Positions 1 through 9,321 of a stretch of DNA of 64,000 nt are shown one piece after another; position 1 is the stretch's first letter; the number at the start of each line of letters is the position of its first letter. The stretch lies in NCBI GenBank assembly GCA_963773335.1, contig CAVZAT010000002.1, positions 248,001-312,000 of the forward strand. The letters are read 5' to 3'. Under the pieces are notes generated by a model. That model was not told where the DNA came from. It ran no database searches and saw nothing but the letters and a program-made list of their open reading frames with translations. Source of the DNA: UBA4742 sp963773335 (GTDB taxonomy: Bacteria > Actinomycetota > Acidimicrobiia > Acidimicrobiales > Acidimicrobilacustridaceae). The translations under genes and the position numbers were made by a program.

Positions 1-1
1 G

Positions 2-745
2 TCAGCCGGCGAGTTGGGCCACGGCCCCGTCCAGCCGGTGACCGTCGGGGTCGGGGCCCGGGATGCGCAGACCGCGGAGGGTCTCGGCCAGGTCGGCCAG
101 CGCGTCGGCGGTGCCCTCGGCCTCCAGGTCGGTTTCGTCACCGACCGACACCAACGCTTCGAACACGCCCAGGGCGTCGAGGGTCTGGGCGGGGGACGGA
201 TCGGGGGTCGGATCGGGGGACGGATCGGCTGGGTGGTCGGCGTCGGCCGGGTCGGTTCGTCCCATCACCTGCACCAGCCCGACCAGCGGGCGTTCGGCGC
301 CGACCACCGCCGAGTCGGCCACCGAGATCGCCACCGGCTCGTCGGCCCCCTGGCCCACGACCAGCACGGCGCCCTCCGCGGTCACCGTCGCGTGCAGGGC
401 CACGGTGGCCGGAGGCTCGGCGGGCTCGAAGGGCGGCGGCGGCGCCTCGTCGGGCGCGGCGCACTCGTCGACCAGCCCCAGGGCCCGCCAGCGGCGGACC
501 AGTTCGACGTAGTCCAACAGCGGGTGGCGGTCGGCCTCGGGCCCCAGGCCGTCGACCACCTGGCCCAGGGGTCGGCCGTCGAGGGCCGCCCACAGGGCCA
601 GGGCCGCCGGCGCGATGCGATAGCAGGCCCGGCGTTCGGGAACGATCACCACGGGGTGGCCGTCCACCTCGGTGTAGGGCCGGTCCGGGCGGCGCCCGAG
701 CCGTGACCGGGCGCTGATCGGGGCCCGGTGGGCCAACGTGGTCAC
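2..745 (-). CDS. PqqD-like peptide-binding protein
   Basis: A 247-residue protein. The first about 100 residues (from PYTEVDGHPVVIVPERRACY through DYVELVRRWRALGLVDE) look like a PqqD/RRE winged-helix domain, the fold that holds a peptide for a modifying enzyme. The rest is acidic and proline-rich, with a run of PDP-type repeats near residues 172-187, and no catalytic motif is visible. It lies 66 bp downstream of a PqqD/HPr-kinase-like gene on the same strand and is probably cotranscribed with it, the Tat-protein gene and the nucleotidyltransferase gene. The PqqD assignment is by pattern only. Its role as chaperone for that kinase is inferred from position. The stop codon is at the very edge of the window. 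Confidence 0.6.
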   Translation of the reverse strand: MTTLAHRAPISARSRLGRRPDRPYTEVDGHPVVIVPERRACYRIAPAALALWAALDGRPLGQVVDGLGPEADRHPLLDYVELVRRWRALGLVDECAAPDEAPPPPFEPAEPPATVALHATVTAEGAVLVVGQGADEPVAISVADSAVVGAERPLVGLVQVMGRTDPADADHPADPSPDPTPDPSPAQTLDALGVFEALVSVGDETDLEAEGTADALADLAETLRGLRIPGPDPDGHRLDGAVAQLAG

Positions 746-811
746 CAGGCGACCGGGGTCATCGGGCCCGGCGGGCGGCCCGGGCGTGGCGGGCGAGGCG
801 GGCGAGGCCGG

Positions 812-2089
812 TCACGAGCCGAGCCGGGCGGCCAGCTCGGTTTCCACCCGGTCGCACATCTCGTCGAGGCCGTCCCGGTCGAGGCGCACCAGGGGCACTG
901 CGTCGGAGAGGTGGGCCAGGGTGTCCAGGCGCAGCTCGTCGGCGAAGCTCTGGCCGAAGGTGACCGACACCAGGTCGAGCACGGCGCGGACGCGGTCCGA
1001 GGCCTGGCCGTCGTCGTCGCCGGCGATGGGTTCGTCGAGCAGCACCAGCAGGGACATGCGGCCGCCGTTCGAGGTCGTCCCCAGGGCCGACACCGGCACG
1101 GCTCGCCGGCCCTTGTGGTCGCGTCGGCCCCCTGGGGTGTCGGCGCCGCCGGACCCGTCGAGCCCGAGCAGGTTCAGGGACTCGGCGTCGAGGTCGAGTG
1201 CCTTGGGATAGGGGGAGACGGCCAGGCTGGTCGGGTCGACCACGGCCAGCTCGTCGGTCACGTAGGCGAAGCCTCGCTGCACCAGCGCGGCGGTGAGGGT
1301 GCTCTTGCCCCGCCCGCTGGGGCCGGCCACCGCCACCACTCGCCCGTCGCGCTCGACGGCGCCGGCGTGCAGCAGGATCTGGTCGGTGGTCCCGCTCAGC
1401 ACCAGCTGGGTGATCTCCGCCACCACGGTGTCGACCACACCGGTCGGGTCGGCGCTCATCCAGCGGCACCGACCGTCGACGTAGAGCCGCGGGGGGCGTC
1501 CCGGGTGCGCGGGTCGTGCAGTGACACCACCACCGGATCGGGTGAGGCCCCCGCGGGGAGCGGGGAGGGCCCGTCCAGGGCGTCGAGCAGCGCCGGGCCC
1601 AGCGGCGGGGTGGTCGGTGCGCACCACCAGGTCGAGGGTGCCGGCCCGCACCGGCCCGATCACGGTGGTCCAGGCCACGGCGTCGAGCAGGCGGTCGACG
1701 GTGGGGATCCAGCGGTCGGCTCGTGTCTCCGGCCCGGGTGCGGCCGTTCCGGCGAGGTCGGGCTCGGGGCCCGGATCGGGGTCGTCGGTGATGATGCGGG
1801 CGTCGACGAACTGGGCCAGGGTGCGCCGAACGTCGGCGTCGAGCACGGCACGTTCGATGCCGGTGTCGGCCTGGATCACGTCGATGATCTCGCCCACCGT
1901 GCATTGGCCGTCGACGGTGGCCCACACCGCCGCCGCGCTGGGGTTGAGCACGTGGCTCAGCTGGGCGGTGGGGTCGTAGAGCACCACCTGGCCGTCGACC
2001 ACCGCGAACTGGCGGCCCGGGGTGAGGCGGGGAAGCAGGTCGTCTTCGATGACCAGCGGCGGTGCCGGGTTGAGCGAGAACTGGCGCAC
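812..2089 (-). CDS. PqqD domain fused to HPr-kinase-like P-loop domain
   Basis: A 425-residue protein with a GTG start. Residues about 20-105 form a PqqD-like domain. Residues about 235-310 carry the HprK-like core: LLHAGAV, then the P-loop GPSGRGKST (256-264), then TDEL (about 278-281) and a conserved YPKALDLD stretch. HprK family members phosphorylate serine on a partner protein; related kinases modify peptides in lasso-peptide and HPr-rel-A gene sets, where PqqD and PF14907 nucleotidyltransferases co-occur. Between about 1500 and 1610 the annotated frame reads as arginine/glycine noise, while another frame reads sensibly (LLDALDGPSPLPAGASPD, then VVVSLHDPRTRDAPR). A compensating pair of indels is therefore present, and the true protein differs there. 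Neighbours are a Tat-exported protein upstream and a PqqD protein downstream. The substrate is not known. Confidence 0.7.
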   Translation of the reverse strand: MRQFSLNPAPPLVIEDDLLPRLTPGRQFAVVDGQVVLYDPTAQLSHVLNPSAAAVWATVDGQCTVGEIIDVIQADTGIERAVLDADVRRTLAQFVDARIITDDPDPGPEPDLAGTAAPGPETRADRWIPTVDRLLDAVAWTTVIGPVRAGTLDLVVRTDHPAAGPGAARRPGRALPAPRGGLTRSGGGVTARPAHPGRPPRLYVDGRCRWMSADPTGVVDTVVAEITQLVLSGTTDQILLHAGAVERDGRVVAVAGPSGRGKSTLTAALVQRGFAYVTDELAVVDPTSLAVSPYPKALDLDAESLNLLGLDGSGGADTPGGRRDHKGRRAVPVSALGTTSNGGRMSLLVLLDEPIAGDDDGQASDRVRAVLDLVSVTFGQSFADELRLDTLAHLSDAVPLVRLDRDGLDEMCDRVETELAARLGS

Positions 2090-2231
2090 GCCCGTTCTTC
2101 TGTCCGCACGGGATGCAGGGCTCGGCGCCTTCGTCGCCGTCGCGGCGACGTCCCATCAGCGCACCGAGGCGTTGGCCGAGCTTCATGGCTCCCACCGTAG
2201 GCGGCGCCGACGATGGACCGCCGAGTCCGAC

Positions 2232-3140
2232 CTACACCTTGCAGAACGTCAGGTCCGAGATGCCCACGCACTGGATCGAATTGGGCGTCCCGCCGATGTT
2301 GACGAACTGGAACGTGATCGAGGTGATGTTGGTGGTGGCGTTCGAGGTCAACGTGAGGTTGCCGTTGTGACGTCGCACCCACGTTGCTGTTCCCGTTGAA
2401 GATCGCCTGGCCGGGGGTGGGCTGGGTGACGTGCCGCCGGTGGGGATGGACACCGTGGGAAATACGCCGCCCACACCGGTGCTGGCCGGCGTGCCGGTCA
2501 CCAGTGCAGTGTTGGTGAAGATCCTCACCTCGTCGTGGTAGTAGCCGTTGATGTAGTCGACGTCGAGCAGGGTGAAGTTCAGGTTGCGCACCGCGTGGGG
2601 CGTGGTGGTGCCGTGGTCGAAGAAGGCCAGGGTGACCGTCACGTAGCGCCCGGCGGTGCCGGCGGCCAGGCAGTTGGTGGTCGAACCACTCATCTCGAGC
2701 GAGTAGAAGCTGGTCGCGTTGCCCATGCGGTAGTCGGCGTTCCCGTTGCAGGTGTAGGCACCAGTGGCGGAGGTCCGCACCTTCCAGTTGTTCATGACGA
2801 GCCCTGCGTTTGCCACGTTCGACGACGTGTGGGCGGTGATCTGCACGTCGATCCCCCCGGTGGTGGTCGTTCCCACCACCCCGCTGGTCACGACGGTTGG
2901 TTCCTTGCCGCGGGCCAGGCGAAGGTCAAGGAGCCCCCCGCTCGAGCAGCTCCCGACCGCGTAGGCCCGGTCCATGGCCAGCATCGAAGGGGCGGCCCAG
3001 GTGGCGCCGGCCACGCCCAGCCCGGCACCGGCCACGCCGGCCTGCTTCAGGAAGGCCCGGCGATCACGTCGCGGGGCCGAGGGGACGCCGGCCTCCTCAG
3101 ACTTACGCTGTACTTCGGGCCCCGGCGGTTGGTCGTGCAC
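2232..3140 (-). CDS. Tat-exported surface protein 1
   Basis: An exported protein of about 302 residues. The signal peptide has RRDRRAFLKQAG (twin arginine), a hydrophobic alanine/glycine stretch with Trp-Ala-Ala-Pro, and a likely cleavage after AYA. The mature chain starts VGSCSSGG and ends LTFCKV, so a cysteine sits near each end. The body is rich in Thr, Asn and Ser with alternating hydrophobics, suggesting beta structure; I recognise no named domain. A GTG at 3140 with GAGG just upstream is preferred; another GTG at 3173 would add 11 residues. Between about 2385 and 2450 the frame is locally wrong, and a second frame reads VTQPTPGQAIFNGNSNVGAT, so compensating indels are likely. The next gene downstream is the PqqD/HprK-like fusion. 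A very similar pair occurs at 24839-27015, which makes this protein a candidate substrate. Confidence 0.65.
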   Translation of the reverse strand: MHDQPPGPEVQRKSEEAGVPSAPRRDRRAFLKQAGVAGAGLGVAGATWAAPSMLAMDRAYAVGSCSSGGLLDLRLARGKEPTVVTSGVVGTTTTGGIDVQITAHTSSNVANAGLVMNNWKVRTSATGAYTCNGNADYRMGNATSFYSLEMSGSTTNCLAAGTAGRYVTVTLAFFDHGTTTPHAVRNLNFTLLDVDYINGYYHDEVRIFTNTALVTGTPASTGVGGVFPTVSIPTGGTSPSPPPARRSSTGTATWVRRHNGNLTLTSNATTNITSITFQFVNIGGTPNSIQCVGISDLTFCKV

Positions 3141-3322
3141 GCTTCGCCTCGCTGGTCGGATGCGCCACCACACCCAGTGCGACGCGGAACGGAAACGGTG
3201 ATCGGAGCGACGCTAACCGACGGCTGAACCGGTTTGGAGGGAATTGAGCACATCCGACTAATAATCAGGGTCGAACGGCCCGCCCCAGGGGCCCCGTGGC
3301 CCAGGGGGCTTCGGCCGTCAGG

Positions 3323-4423
3323 TCAGATCCGGTGCAGCAGCCGTCGGCTGAGCCGGAGAAGCCGCTCGCTCGGCGCGTCCCAGGTGCCCGGCGCCGGGCG
3401 CAGCGTGGCCCGGACCAGCTCGGCTCGGGCCTGGTTGGTGGGCAGCTCGAGCAGGGTGGCCAGGGCCTCGACGCCGGCGATCGGGTCGGCCGGGCGCTCG
3501 ACCCGGAGCCACAGCCGGTCGCGCAGGGTGGGCGGGTAGCCGGTGGCCCACTGGCCCAGCTCGTGGTCGACGCTCAGGTCGAGCTCGTCGGCCGTCAGCA
3601 CGACGGCGGTGGCCAGCACGGCCTCGGCGTCCCAGGCCCGGGCCCGGATCAGCAGTCGTTCCACGTCGAGGTCGGGGTGGGCGCAGAGCTGGGCCACGTC
3701 GCGCAGCTGCAGGGCGCGGCGGGTGCCCAGCACCAGCAGGTGGCTGCAGGCGTGCAGCAGCGTGTCTTCGAGACCCAGGGTGGTGAGCTGACGGTCGCCC
3801 ACCGTGAAGGTTCGCGGGGTCTGCCACAGCAGGTCGGGGTCGAGGCGCACCCCCAGCGGACCCCACACCAGCAGGCGGTGCAGGTCGATCTCGCCGGCGG
3901 GGGTGGCGTAGGTGGCGCCTTTGGCCACCCGGGCGGCGAAGCCGGGTCGCGGGTCGGGGTCGGTGCGGGTGCCCCCGGCCGCGGTGATGGTCCGGTCGAT
4001 GCGGGCCAGGTCGCCGGGTCGGACCAGCAGGTCGACGTCGCCGGTGGGGCGCATCTGGGGGTCGGGGTAGTCGAGGGTGGCCACGGCCAGGCCCTTGAGC
4101 ACCCGCGCCGGGGCGCCGCAGGACTCGACCAGGTCGACCACCTCGACCAGCCGCTGTTCCTGCCACAGACGGACGTGGGTCAGGTCGATCTCCAGCTCGG
4201 CGGCCTCGTCGGTCTGGGTGGGCGTGGTCGCCAGGGCCTCGGTGGCCACCGCGTCGACCAGCAGGCCGTCGAGGCGGTGGGTGGCGGACTCGGCCCGCAG
4301 GGCTGACCAGGCGCGGTCGTCGAGCGGGACAGCCGGTGGGGTCAGGTCGGTGGCCAGACCGTGGGCCAGCACCCAACGGGCCGTGGGCGACAGGTCGTGT
4401 CGCCAGCCGGGCAGGCGGGTCAT
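3323..4423 (-). CDS. PF14907-type nucleotidyltransferase
   Basis: A 366-residue protein resembling the uncharacterised nucleotidyltransferase family (NTP_transf_5). It shows VLKGLAVATLDYPDPQMRPT followed by GDVDLLVRP (about 128-136), the Gly-Asp-x-Asp metal-binding pattern of the polymerase-beta fold, and a later HACSHLL motif (about 225-231). Family members occur beside HprK-related kinases and PqqD proteins in several bacterial gene sets, but their reaction is not established. Here the gene is the most upstream member of a minus-strand run with the Tat protein, the PqqD-kinase fusion and the PqqD protein. It is divergent from the polysaccharide exporter genes. Frame and length look intact. 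Confidence 0.7.
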   Translation of the reverse strand: MTRLPGWRHDLSPTARWVLAHGLATDLTPPAVPLDDRAWSALRAESATHRLDGLLVDAVATEALATTPTQTDEAAELEIDLTHVRLWQEQRLVEVVDLVESCGAPARVLKGLAVATLDYPDPQMRPTGDVDLLVRPGDLARIDRTITAAGGTRTDPDPRPGFAARVAKGATYATPAGEIDLHRLLVWGPLGVRLDPDLLWQTPRTFTVGDRQLTTLGLEDTLLHACSHLLVLGTRRALQLRDVAQLCAHPDLDVERLLIRARAWDAEAVLATAVVLTADELDLSVDHELGQWATGYPPTLRDRLWLRVERPADPIAGVEALATLLELPTNQARAELVRATLRPAPGTWDAPSERLLRLSRRLLHRI

Positions 4424-4534
4424 CGGGTCGGTGCGCGCCGTCTCGGAGCCCAGGTGCTCGGAACCAAGACGGAGGGATCGGCGGCAGGGCGCAGGTCAGC
4501 TAGGGCGCCCATCTCGCCACTCCATGATCGGTCA

Positions 4535-4549
4535 GGGACGTAGCGTCCC
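4535..4549. promoter_or_regulatory. Short perfect hairpin in divergent intergenic region
   Basis: GGGACG-TAG-CGTCCC forms a 6-bp stem with a 3-nt loop. It sits between the divergent nucleotidyltransferase (start 4423) and ABC permease (start 4638) genes. It could be an operator or an RNA hairpin; nothing decides which. Confidence 0.25.
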
Positions 4550-4622
4550 ACGGTACCCGAGGGGTGTCGCGCCGAAGGGCCCGGCTGGTTCTCCGGCGTT
4601 CGGGGCCCTCCAGAGCGCCCCC

Positions 4623-4628
4623 TACACT
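4623..4628 (+). promoter_or_regulatory. Candidate -10 box (TACACT) for the polysaccharide exporter
   Basis: TACACT fits the actinobacterial TANNNT -10 pattern and ends 9 nt before the ATG at 4638, so the transcript would have almost no leader. No Shine-Dalgarno sequence is visible upstream of this ATG, which agrees with that idea. Inference only. Confidence 0.35.
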
Positions 4629-4637
4629 GTCCCCGCT

Positions 4638-5502
4638 ATGAGCGACCAGGTGGCTGCGCCGGCGGCGGGCAACGAGACCAAGCCACTGCTCACCATCCGG
4701 CCGCGGCGGTCCTGGCTGCCCGCCTCCCCACGCGAGCTGTGGCGATCGCGAGAGCTGATGGTGCGCTTCGCCGCCCGCGACATCACCCTGCGCTACCGCC
4801 AGGCCGTCCTCGGGGTGGTGTGGGTGGTCGTCGTGCCCCTGCTCGGGGCCGGGATCCTGACGTTCGTGTTCGGCGGCGTGGGCAATCTGAAGGCGCCGTC
4901 CGGCATCCCCTACTTCGTGTTCACGCTGGCCGGAATGGTGACCTGGACCGCCTTCAGCCTGATCATCACCCGAGCCAGTGCCGTGCTGGTGGGCAACGCG
5001 CAGCTGGTGGGCAAGGTCTACTTCCCCCGCATGCTCCTGCCGCTGTCGGTCGTGTTGTCCACGCATGGTCGACGTCGGCGTCTCGCTGGCCCTGCTCGTG
5101 GTCACCATGGTGATCAGCGGGGTGCATCCCGGGCTCGGGGTGATCACCCTGCCGATCTGGTTCCTGGCCGTCTTGGCCATCGCGCTCGGTGGCGGGCTGT
5201 TCTTCGGTGCGCTGGAGGTCCCGTACCGCGACATCCAGTACATCGTGCCGGTGGGCATCCAGTTCCTGCTCTTCGCCAGCCCGGTGGCCTACTCGCTGGC
5301 CTCGGTGCCGGCCGGTGCCCGGTTCTGGTACGAGCTCAACCCGCTGACCGGGCTGCTCGAGGGGATGCGTTGGGCCTTGATCGGCACCCCGAGGCCACCG
5401 TTGGGGCTGGCGGCATACTCCCTCTGCTTCTCCCTCGTCGCCATCCTGCTGGGCACGGTGGTGTTCAGCCGGATGGAGAGGCAGTTCGCCGATGTCATCT
5501 GA
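4638..5502 (+). CDS. ABC-2 type polysaccharide export permease (Wzm-like), frameshifted
   Basis: Membrane permease of a polysaccharide/teichoic-acid ABC exporter. The N-terminal part reads RELMVRFAARDITLRYRQAV and then LGVVWVVVVPLLGAGILTFV, typical of the ABC-2 family, and runs in one frame to about 5060. The rest continues in another frame (from MVDVGVSLALLVVTMVISG through ELNPLTGLLEGMRWALIG to FADVI). One base change near 5060 therefore breaks the gene; the joined product would be about 287 residues with six membrane segments, normal for the family. The stop overlaps the start of the ATPase gene at 5492, so the two are translationally coupled. Together they would move a lipid-linked polymer across the inner membrane. 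Confidence 0.8.
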
Positions 5503-6778
5503 CCTCGCCATTCGGGTCGAGGGCCTGGGCAAGGCCTACACGATCCGCCACCAGCACAACGACCACGTCACCCTGGCTCAGGTGGCGCTCGATCGTGCCA
5601 TGCATCCCCTTGCGGCGCAATGTGCGTGAGCAGCTCTGGGCCCTTCGGGAGTGCATCCTTCGAAGTCGGGCCGGGCGAGGTGCTCGGCGTCGTCGGGCGC
5701 AACGGGGCCGGCAAGTCGACGCTCCTCAAGCTGCTGACCCGCATCACCAGTCCGAGCACCGGCCAGATCGATCTGTGGGGGCGTGTCGGCTCGTTGCTCG
5801 AGATCGGCACCGGCTTCCACCCGGAGCTCACCGGGCGTGAGAACGTCTACCTCAACGGCTCGATCCTGGGCATGACCCGAGGCGAGATCGACCGAGCAGT
5901 TCGACGCGATCGTCGAGTTCGCCGGGGTCGAGAGGTTCCTCGACACGCCCGTCAAGCGCTACTCGAGCGGGATGTACGTGCGGCTGGCCTTCGCCATCGC
6001 CGCGCACCTCGAGTCGGAGATCCTCCTGCTCGACGAGGTGCTCGCCGTCGGCGACGCCGCCTTTCAGGCGCGGTGCTTCGACAAGGTCAAGACCCTGGCC
6101 GGGGCTGGCCGCACCGTTGTGCTCGTGTCTCACAACATGGCCAGCGTGCGGTCGTTCGCGACCCGAGCGATCATGCTGGAAGGTGGCGACTCTGTGGCCA
6201 CGGGGTCGCCTGAGGAGGTGACCAGTCGTTACCAGGCTGGCGGCGGGGACGCACGATGCCGACCTCGCTTCGGCTGAGCGCGGTGGAGCCTGCGTACGGG
6301 ATCAGGGCCCGCATCCTGCGGGTCACGCTGGCCGGGGAAGGTCTGCTGGGGGCCGACGAGCCCCTACGCTATTCGGTCTGGGCCCGGACCTCGGAGCGCC
6401 TGGCGCCCCTGCGGATCGGTCAAGTCGTCCGCTCCGCTGACGGGTCGCCGGTTGCCGGGTCGTTCGGGAAGGAGGTGATCGAACTCGAGCCGAACACCAC
6501 CCATCGGGTCGACATCGAGGTAGCTCCCCACCGGTTGGCCCCGGGTCAGTACTTCCTGACCGTGAATCTGGGCTACGGCGGGGCGCACGGTCGATTTCGA
6601 GAACCTCGACGGTGTCATGGAGACGGTGCACTTCGAGGTGGCTCCGCCGGTGGACGAGGCAGGCCGGATGGGGAATTGGAACACGGAGTGGTGGGGGACC
6701 TCGCGTCTCGCGGCACCCGAGGTCATCGCGCAGCGGGCTGAGGAGGAGCCCCAGCGGTCGATCGTGCAGCAGCCATGA
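5492..6778 (+). CDS. Polysaccharide ABC exporter ATPase with C-terminal carbohydrate-binding domain (Wzt-like), frameshifted
   Basis: ATPase partner of the upstream permease. Visible parts across frames are MSSDLAIRVEGLGKAYTIRH, REQLWALRE, Walker A GRNGAGKST, ELTGRENVYLNGSILGM, signature RYSSGM, Walker B ILLLDEVLAVGD and H-loop LVSHNM. A C-terminal extension (about 6260-6775) resembles the Wzt C-terminal domain that recognises the finished glycan, with LEPNTTHRVDIEVAPHRLAP and later VDFENLDGVMETVHFEV. At least five frame changes are needed (near 5605, 5650, 5895, 6255 and 6595). The intact product would be about 425 residues, normal for Wzt. Every motif is intact when frames are joined, so sequencing indels are more likely than decay. 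The stop overlaps the start of the sulfotransferase gene (ATGA). Confidence 0.75.
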
Positions 6779-7819
6779 GTCGGAGCGGTGCCAATCAGCG
6801 CAATGACCGACGGCCGCTCTGCATGGTGGTCGGGTCCCCTCGATCCGGCACGACGCTGGCACTGCGGCTCTTGCGGGAACTACCCGGCACCGCAGGCCCG
6901 CCGCTGGAGACCGCCTTTTTCCCCGTCGTGGGTCAGCTGCTTCTCCAGTCGTCAGACGGCCCCTTCTACACAAGGCGCGAGGTGCTTGACGCCTTGGCCA
7001 AGTATCGCAATCACTGGCGGTTCTACGGCACGGAACTTGCGGAAGAGGACGTGCTGCGTCTCCTTGGACCAGGAGAGCCAGTCCATGTGCTCGACGTCTT
7101 CTACGCAGTTGTCCAGGCATTATCCGGTGGTGCGTCTGGCGATATTCTTTGCGAGAAGACTCCCCAGCATCTCTGGGAATGGCCGCTGCTCGAGCCGGAA
7201 AGTAAGATCAGGGTCGTCGCCATTGTGCGGGATCCGCGGGCGGTCGTCGAGGCCACGCTGAGACAGAACTGGGTGTCGGACGTCTGCCTTGCCGCTGGCA
7301 GGTGGGTTGGGGAGCAACGCGAGATCGAGCGTCTAACGGGGGCGCTTGGGCCTGATCGCGTCATGCATGTTCGTTACGAGGATATGGTTGCTGACCCAGA
7401 GAGCTTCCAAGAGAGGCTGTCGATATTTCTCGCGGCTTCAAGGTCGACAATCGGTGGAGGGGATTGACGAGATCGAGTTGTTCCCCGAGGCTGAGCAAGT
7501 CTTCAAGGCCCAGGCGCTGCAGACCATAGACATTAGCAATACGAAGAAGTGGGCCAAATCTCTTTCGGGCAGAGATGTCGCCATGATCGAGTCGATTGCC
7601 CGACGTGAGTTGCAGGTTCTCGGTTATGAACCGGTGAACGCGACTCCGATCAAGATGGCGCTGAACAGGCGAAAGCGAGTCATCAGGGCCTTCATCGATT
7701 CGGCACATAGTCGGCGGGAAGCGCTGCGCCTCGCAGGTCGCTATAGTGGCCTCCGTCGGCTCAAGAGATCGGCTCGATCATCGCGCCGGCTCGGGCGTAC
7801 GACCAGGCAAAGAACCTGA
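6775..7819 (+). CDS. Sulfotransferase 1, frameshifted
   Basis: PAPS-dependent sulfotransferase, probably acting on a surface glycan. The 5'-phosphosulfate loop GSPRSGTT is at residues 20-27 and the 3'-phosphate region is around IRVVAIVRDPRAVVEATLRQ, with HVRYEDMVADP further on. The first frame ends at 7467, but the protein continues in the next frame from about 7435 (VEGIDEIELFPEAEQVF to the stop at 7817-7819), giving about 348 residues. Base composition is clearly less GC-rich than the flanking housekeeping genes, with codons such as GAT, ATT and CTT, which suggests recent acquisition. It overlaps the Wzt-like gene by four bases and so belongs to the export operon. Confidence 0.75.
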
Positions 7820-7891
7820 CGCGTGATTCGTGCGTGTAGCGCGTCTTTGGCGCTGGCTGAGGTCGCTGTCGAGCCGAGGCCCGAGTTGCGG

Positions 7892-7899
7892 CCCAAACC
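7892..7899. repeat. Target-site duplication, left copy
   Basis: CCCAAACC lies directly next to the left inverted repeat of the ISL3-family element. The same eight bases follow the right end at 9314-9321. Eight bp is the usual duplication size for ISL3 elements. Confidence 0.85.
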
Positions 7900-9313
7900 G
7901 GCTCTACGCGTTCTGAGTAGGGAGCGTGGGTTCTGATGCGTGGTGGTGACGGGCGCTGGGCCAGGTGATGCCGCCGGCGTGGAGCAGGACGCGGAGGCGG
8001 TAGTTCTCGAAGGATGCGGAAGCCGTGGCCGCAGCGCTTGACCTTCTTGACGCAGAGGTTCAGGCCCTCGGTCGGGCCGTTGGACGCGCCGGTGGTGTGG
8101 TGGGCGAGGATCTCGTTCGCCACACGGCGAGGGTGCGACCGAGTGATTGGATCTCGGCGACGTCGTCGGTGGCGCACCCGGCGATGGTCTTGTCCAACAA
8201 CACCGCGGCGTCGTCGGGGTCGTCGGTGAGGTAGACGTCGCGCACGTTCTCCTTCGCGAGCCAGGCGCCGAGGACCTCGTCGTGAGGGTCACCGACACGC
8301 AGCCCGAGCAGCAGCCGGTCGTGGCCGCGTTCGTCGAGGCGTTCGGCCGGCGAGGAGCAGCTTGCGGATCCGATACAGCGGGTCGGCTTTGCGGCCCCGA
8401 TGACCGAGCGTCTCGTTCTGTATTCGTCGGCGGACCTTGTCGAGGCAGCGGTTCCCGACCCGCACCACATGGAAAGGGTCCGCGACACGGGTGGCGTGAT
8501 CGAGATGCGGGGACAGCCCGGCCCGGAACGACTCGGCCAGGTCGGTGGCGACCACCTCGATGCCCGCCAACCAGGCCGGGTCGGCGTTGGCGGTCCATCG
8601 CCGCAGGTCAACCGCGGCGTTGCCCTCGAACCATGTCGATCACGATCCGTGCTCAGATCGACAAGACCAGTCGCGTAGATAGTCGAATGGGCTCGGTTCG
8701 CCCGCAAGAACGACGTCTCGTCAACACCGAGCTGCGCGACCGGCCCGACCCGTCCGGGGCATCGACCAGTGGCGTGCCGTGCTCGACGACCGCGTTCATG
8801 ACCGTCCACCAACACACCCCGAACTCGCTCGGCGACCTCGACACTGGCCGAGCGTTCTCACCGACCTGACGGCACGCCTCCATCCCCGCCCGGCGCGTCA
8901 ACACGGCCTCCGCGTCGACATGATCCAATGTTCGGTCCACGTCTTCGCGTGACATCCCCGTCGGGGCAACGCCACCGCCGCTTGACCCACACCAGCCGCG
9001 CCGGACGCCCGAAACACGCCAGATCCCGGATCTCCACCGTCTTACGTTCATGCGCCACCGCCCGGGTCCCGCACACCCAACAGCCCGTGACCGCCGCCAG
9101 CGACTCGATCGTGACCACGAGCTCTTCGGGTCCTCCGCCACCTCCAACACCCGGAAACCATCGAGTCCCAGCAGCGCCTCCGCCAGCCCAATACCGTCAC
9201 CATCGCAGGGGTCTCCTCGTCGTCGCAGCCTTCAGCAGCCGCGACGATGACGGGACCCCTGCCCCAGTGGTGGACCCTCACCTACCCCGCTCCCTACACC
9301 AACGCGAAGAGCC
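7900..9313 (-). mobile_element. ISL3-family insertion sequence, copy 1 (complete ends)
   Basis: A 1,414-bp element. The left end reads GGCTCTACGCGTT and then GTAGGGAGCG. The right end, read on the other strand, is GGCTCTTCGCGTT followed by GTAGGGAGCGGGG. These form imperfect inverted repeats of about 28 bp, flanked by identical 8-bp duplications. The single minus-strand transposase is disrupted by frame changes. The element sits in the 3' part of the FkbM methyltransferase gene. Confidence 0.85.
7904..9205 (-). pseudogene. ISL3-family transposase, frameshifted
   Basis: Pieces in several frames add up to an ISL3 transposase. There is an N-terminal zinc-binding region (CWVCGTRAV) followed by DLACFGRPARLVWVKRRWRC, then EFGVCWWTVMNAVVEHGTPL, LGVDETSFLRAN, and the DDE core IEVVATDLAESFRAGLSP then HATRVADPFHVVRVGN, RRRIQNETLGHRGRK and WLAKENVRDVY. 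At least four frame changes separate these parts. The stop lies inside the left inverted repeat, as in the sister copy at 14415. As sequenced it is inactive; whether the changes are real cannot be told here. Confidence 0.75.
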
Positions 9314-9321
9314 CCCAAACC
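9314..9321. repeat. Target-site duplication, right copy
   Basis: CCCAAACC, identical to 7892-7899, directly follows the right end of ISL3 copy 1. Confidence 0.85.

Noticed and set aside
759..2195. 478-residue frame overlapping the PqqD/kinase fusion
   Set aside because: It is Arg/Pro-rich with no domain pattern, a shadow of the fusion gene in GC-rich DNA; only its first 30 residues (CIPCGQKN region) might reflect a small upstream peptide, without support.
3047..3253. 68-residue minus-strand frame overlapping the start of Tat protein 1, as a possible leader like that at 24705
   Set aside because: It has no ribosome-binding site, overlaps the Tat signal sequence by about 90 bases and has a basic, unstructured composition.
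2..4423. Lasso-peptide biosynthetic cluster (HprK, PqqD and nucleotidyltransferase genes can accompany one)
   Set aside because: No asparagine-synthetase-like cyclase, transglutaminase-like protease or precursor peptide is visible in or around the region.
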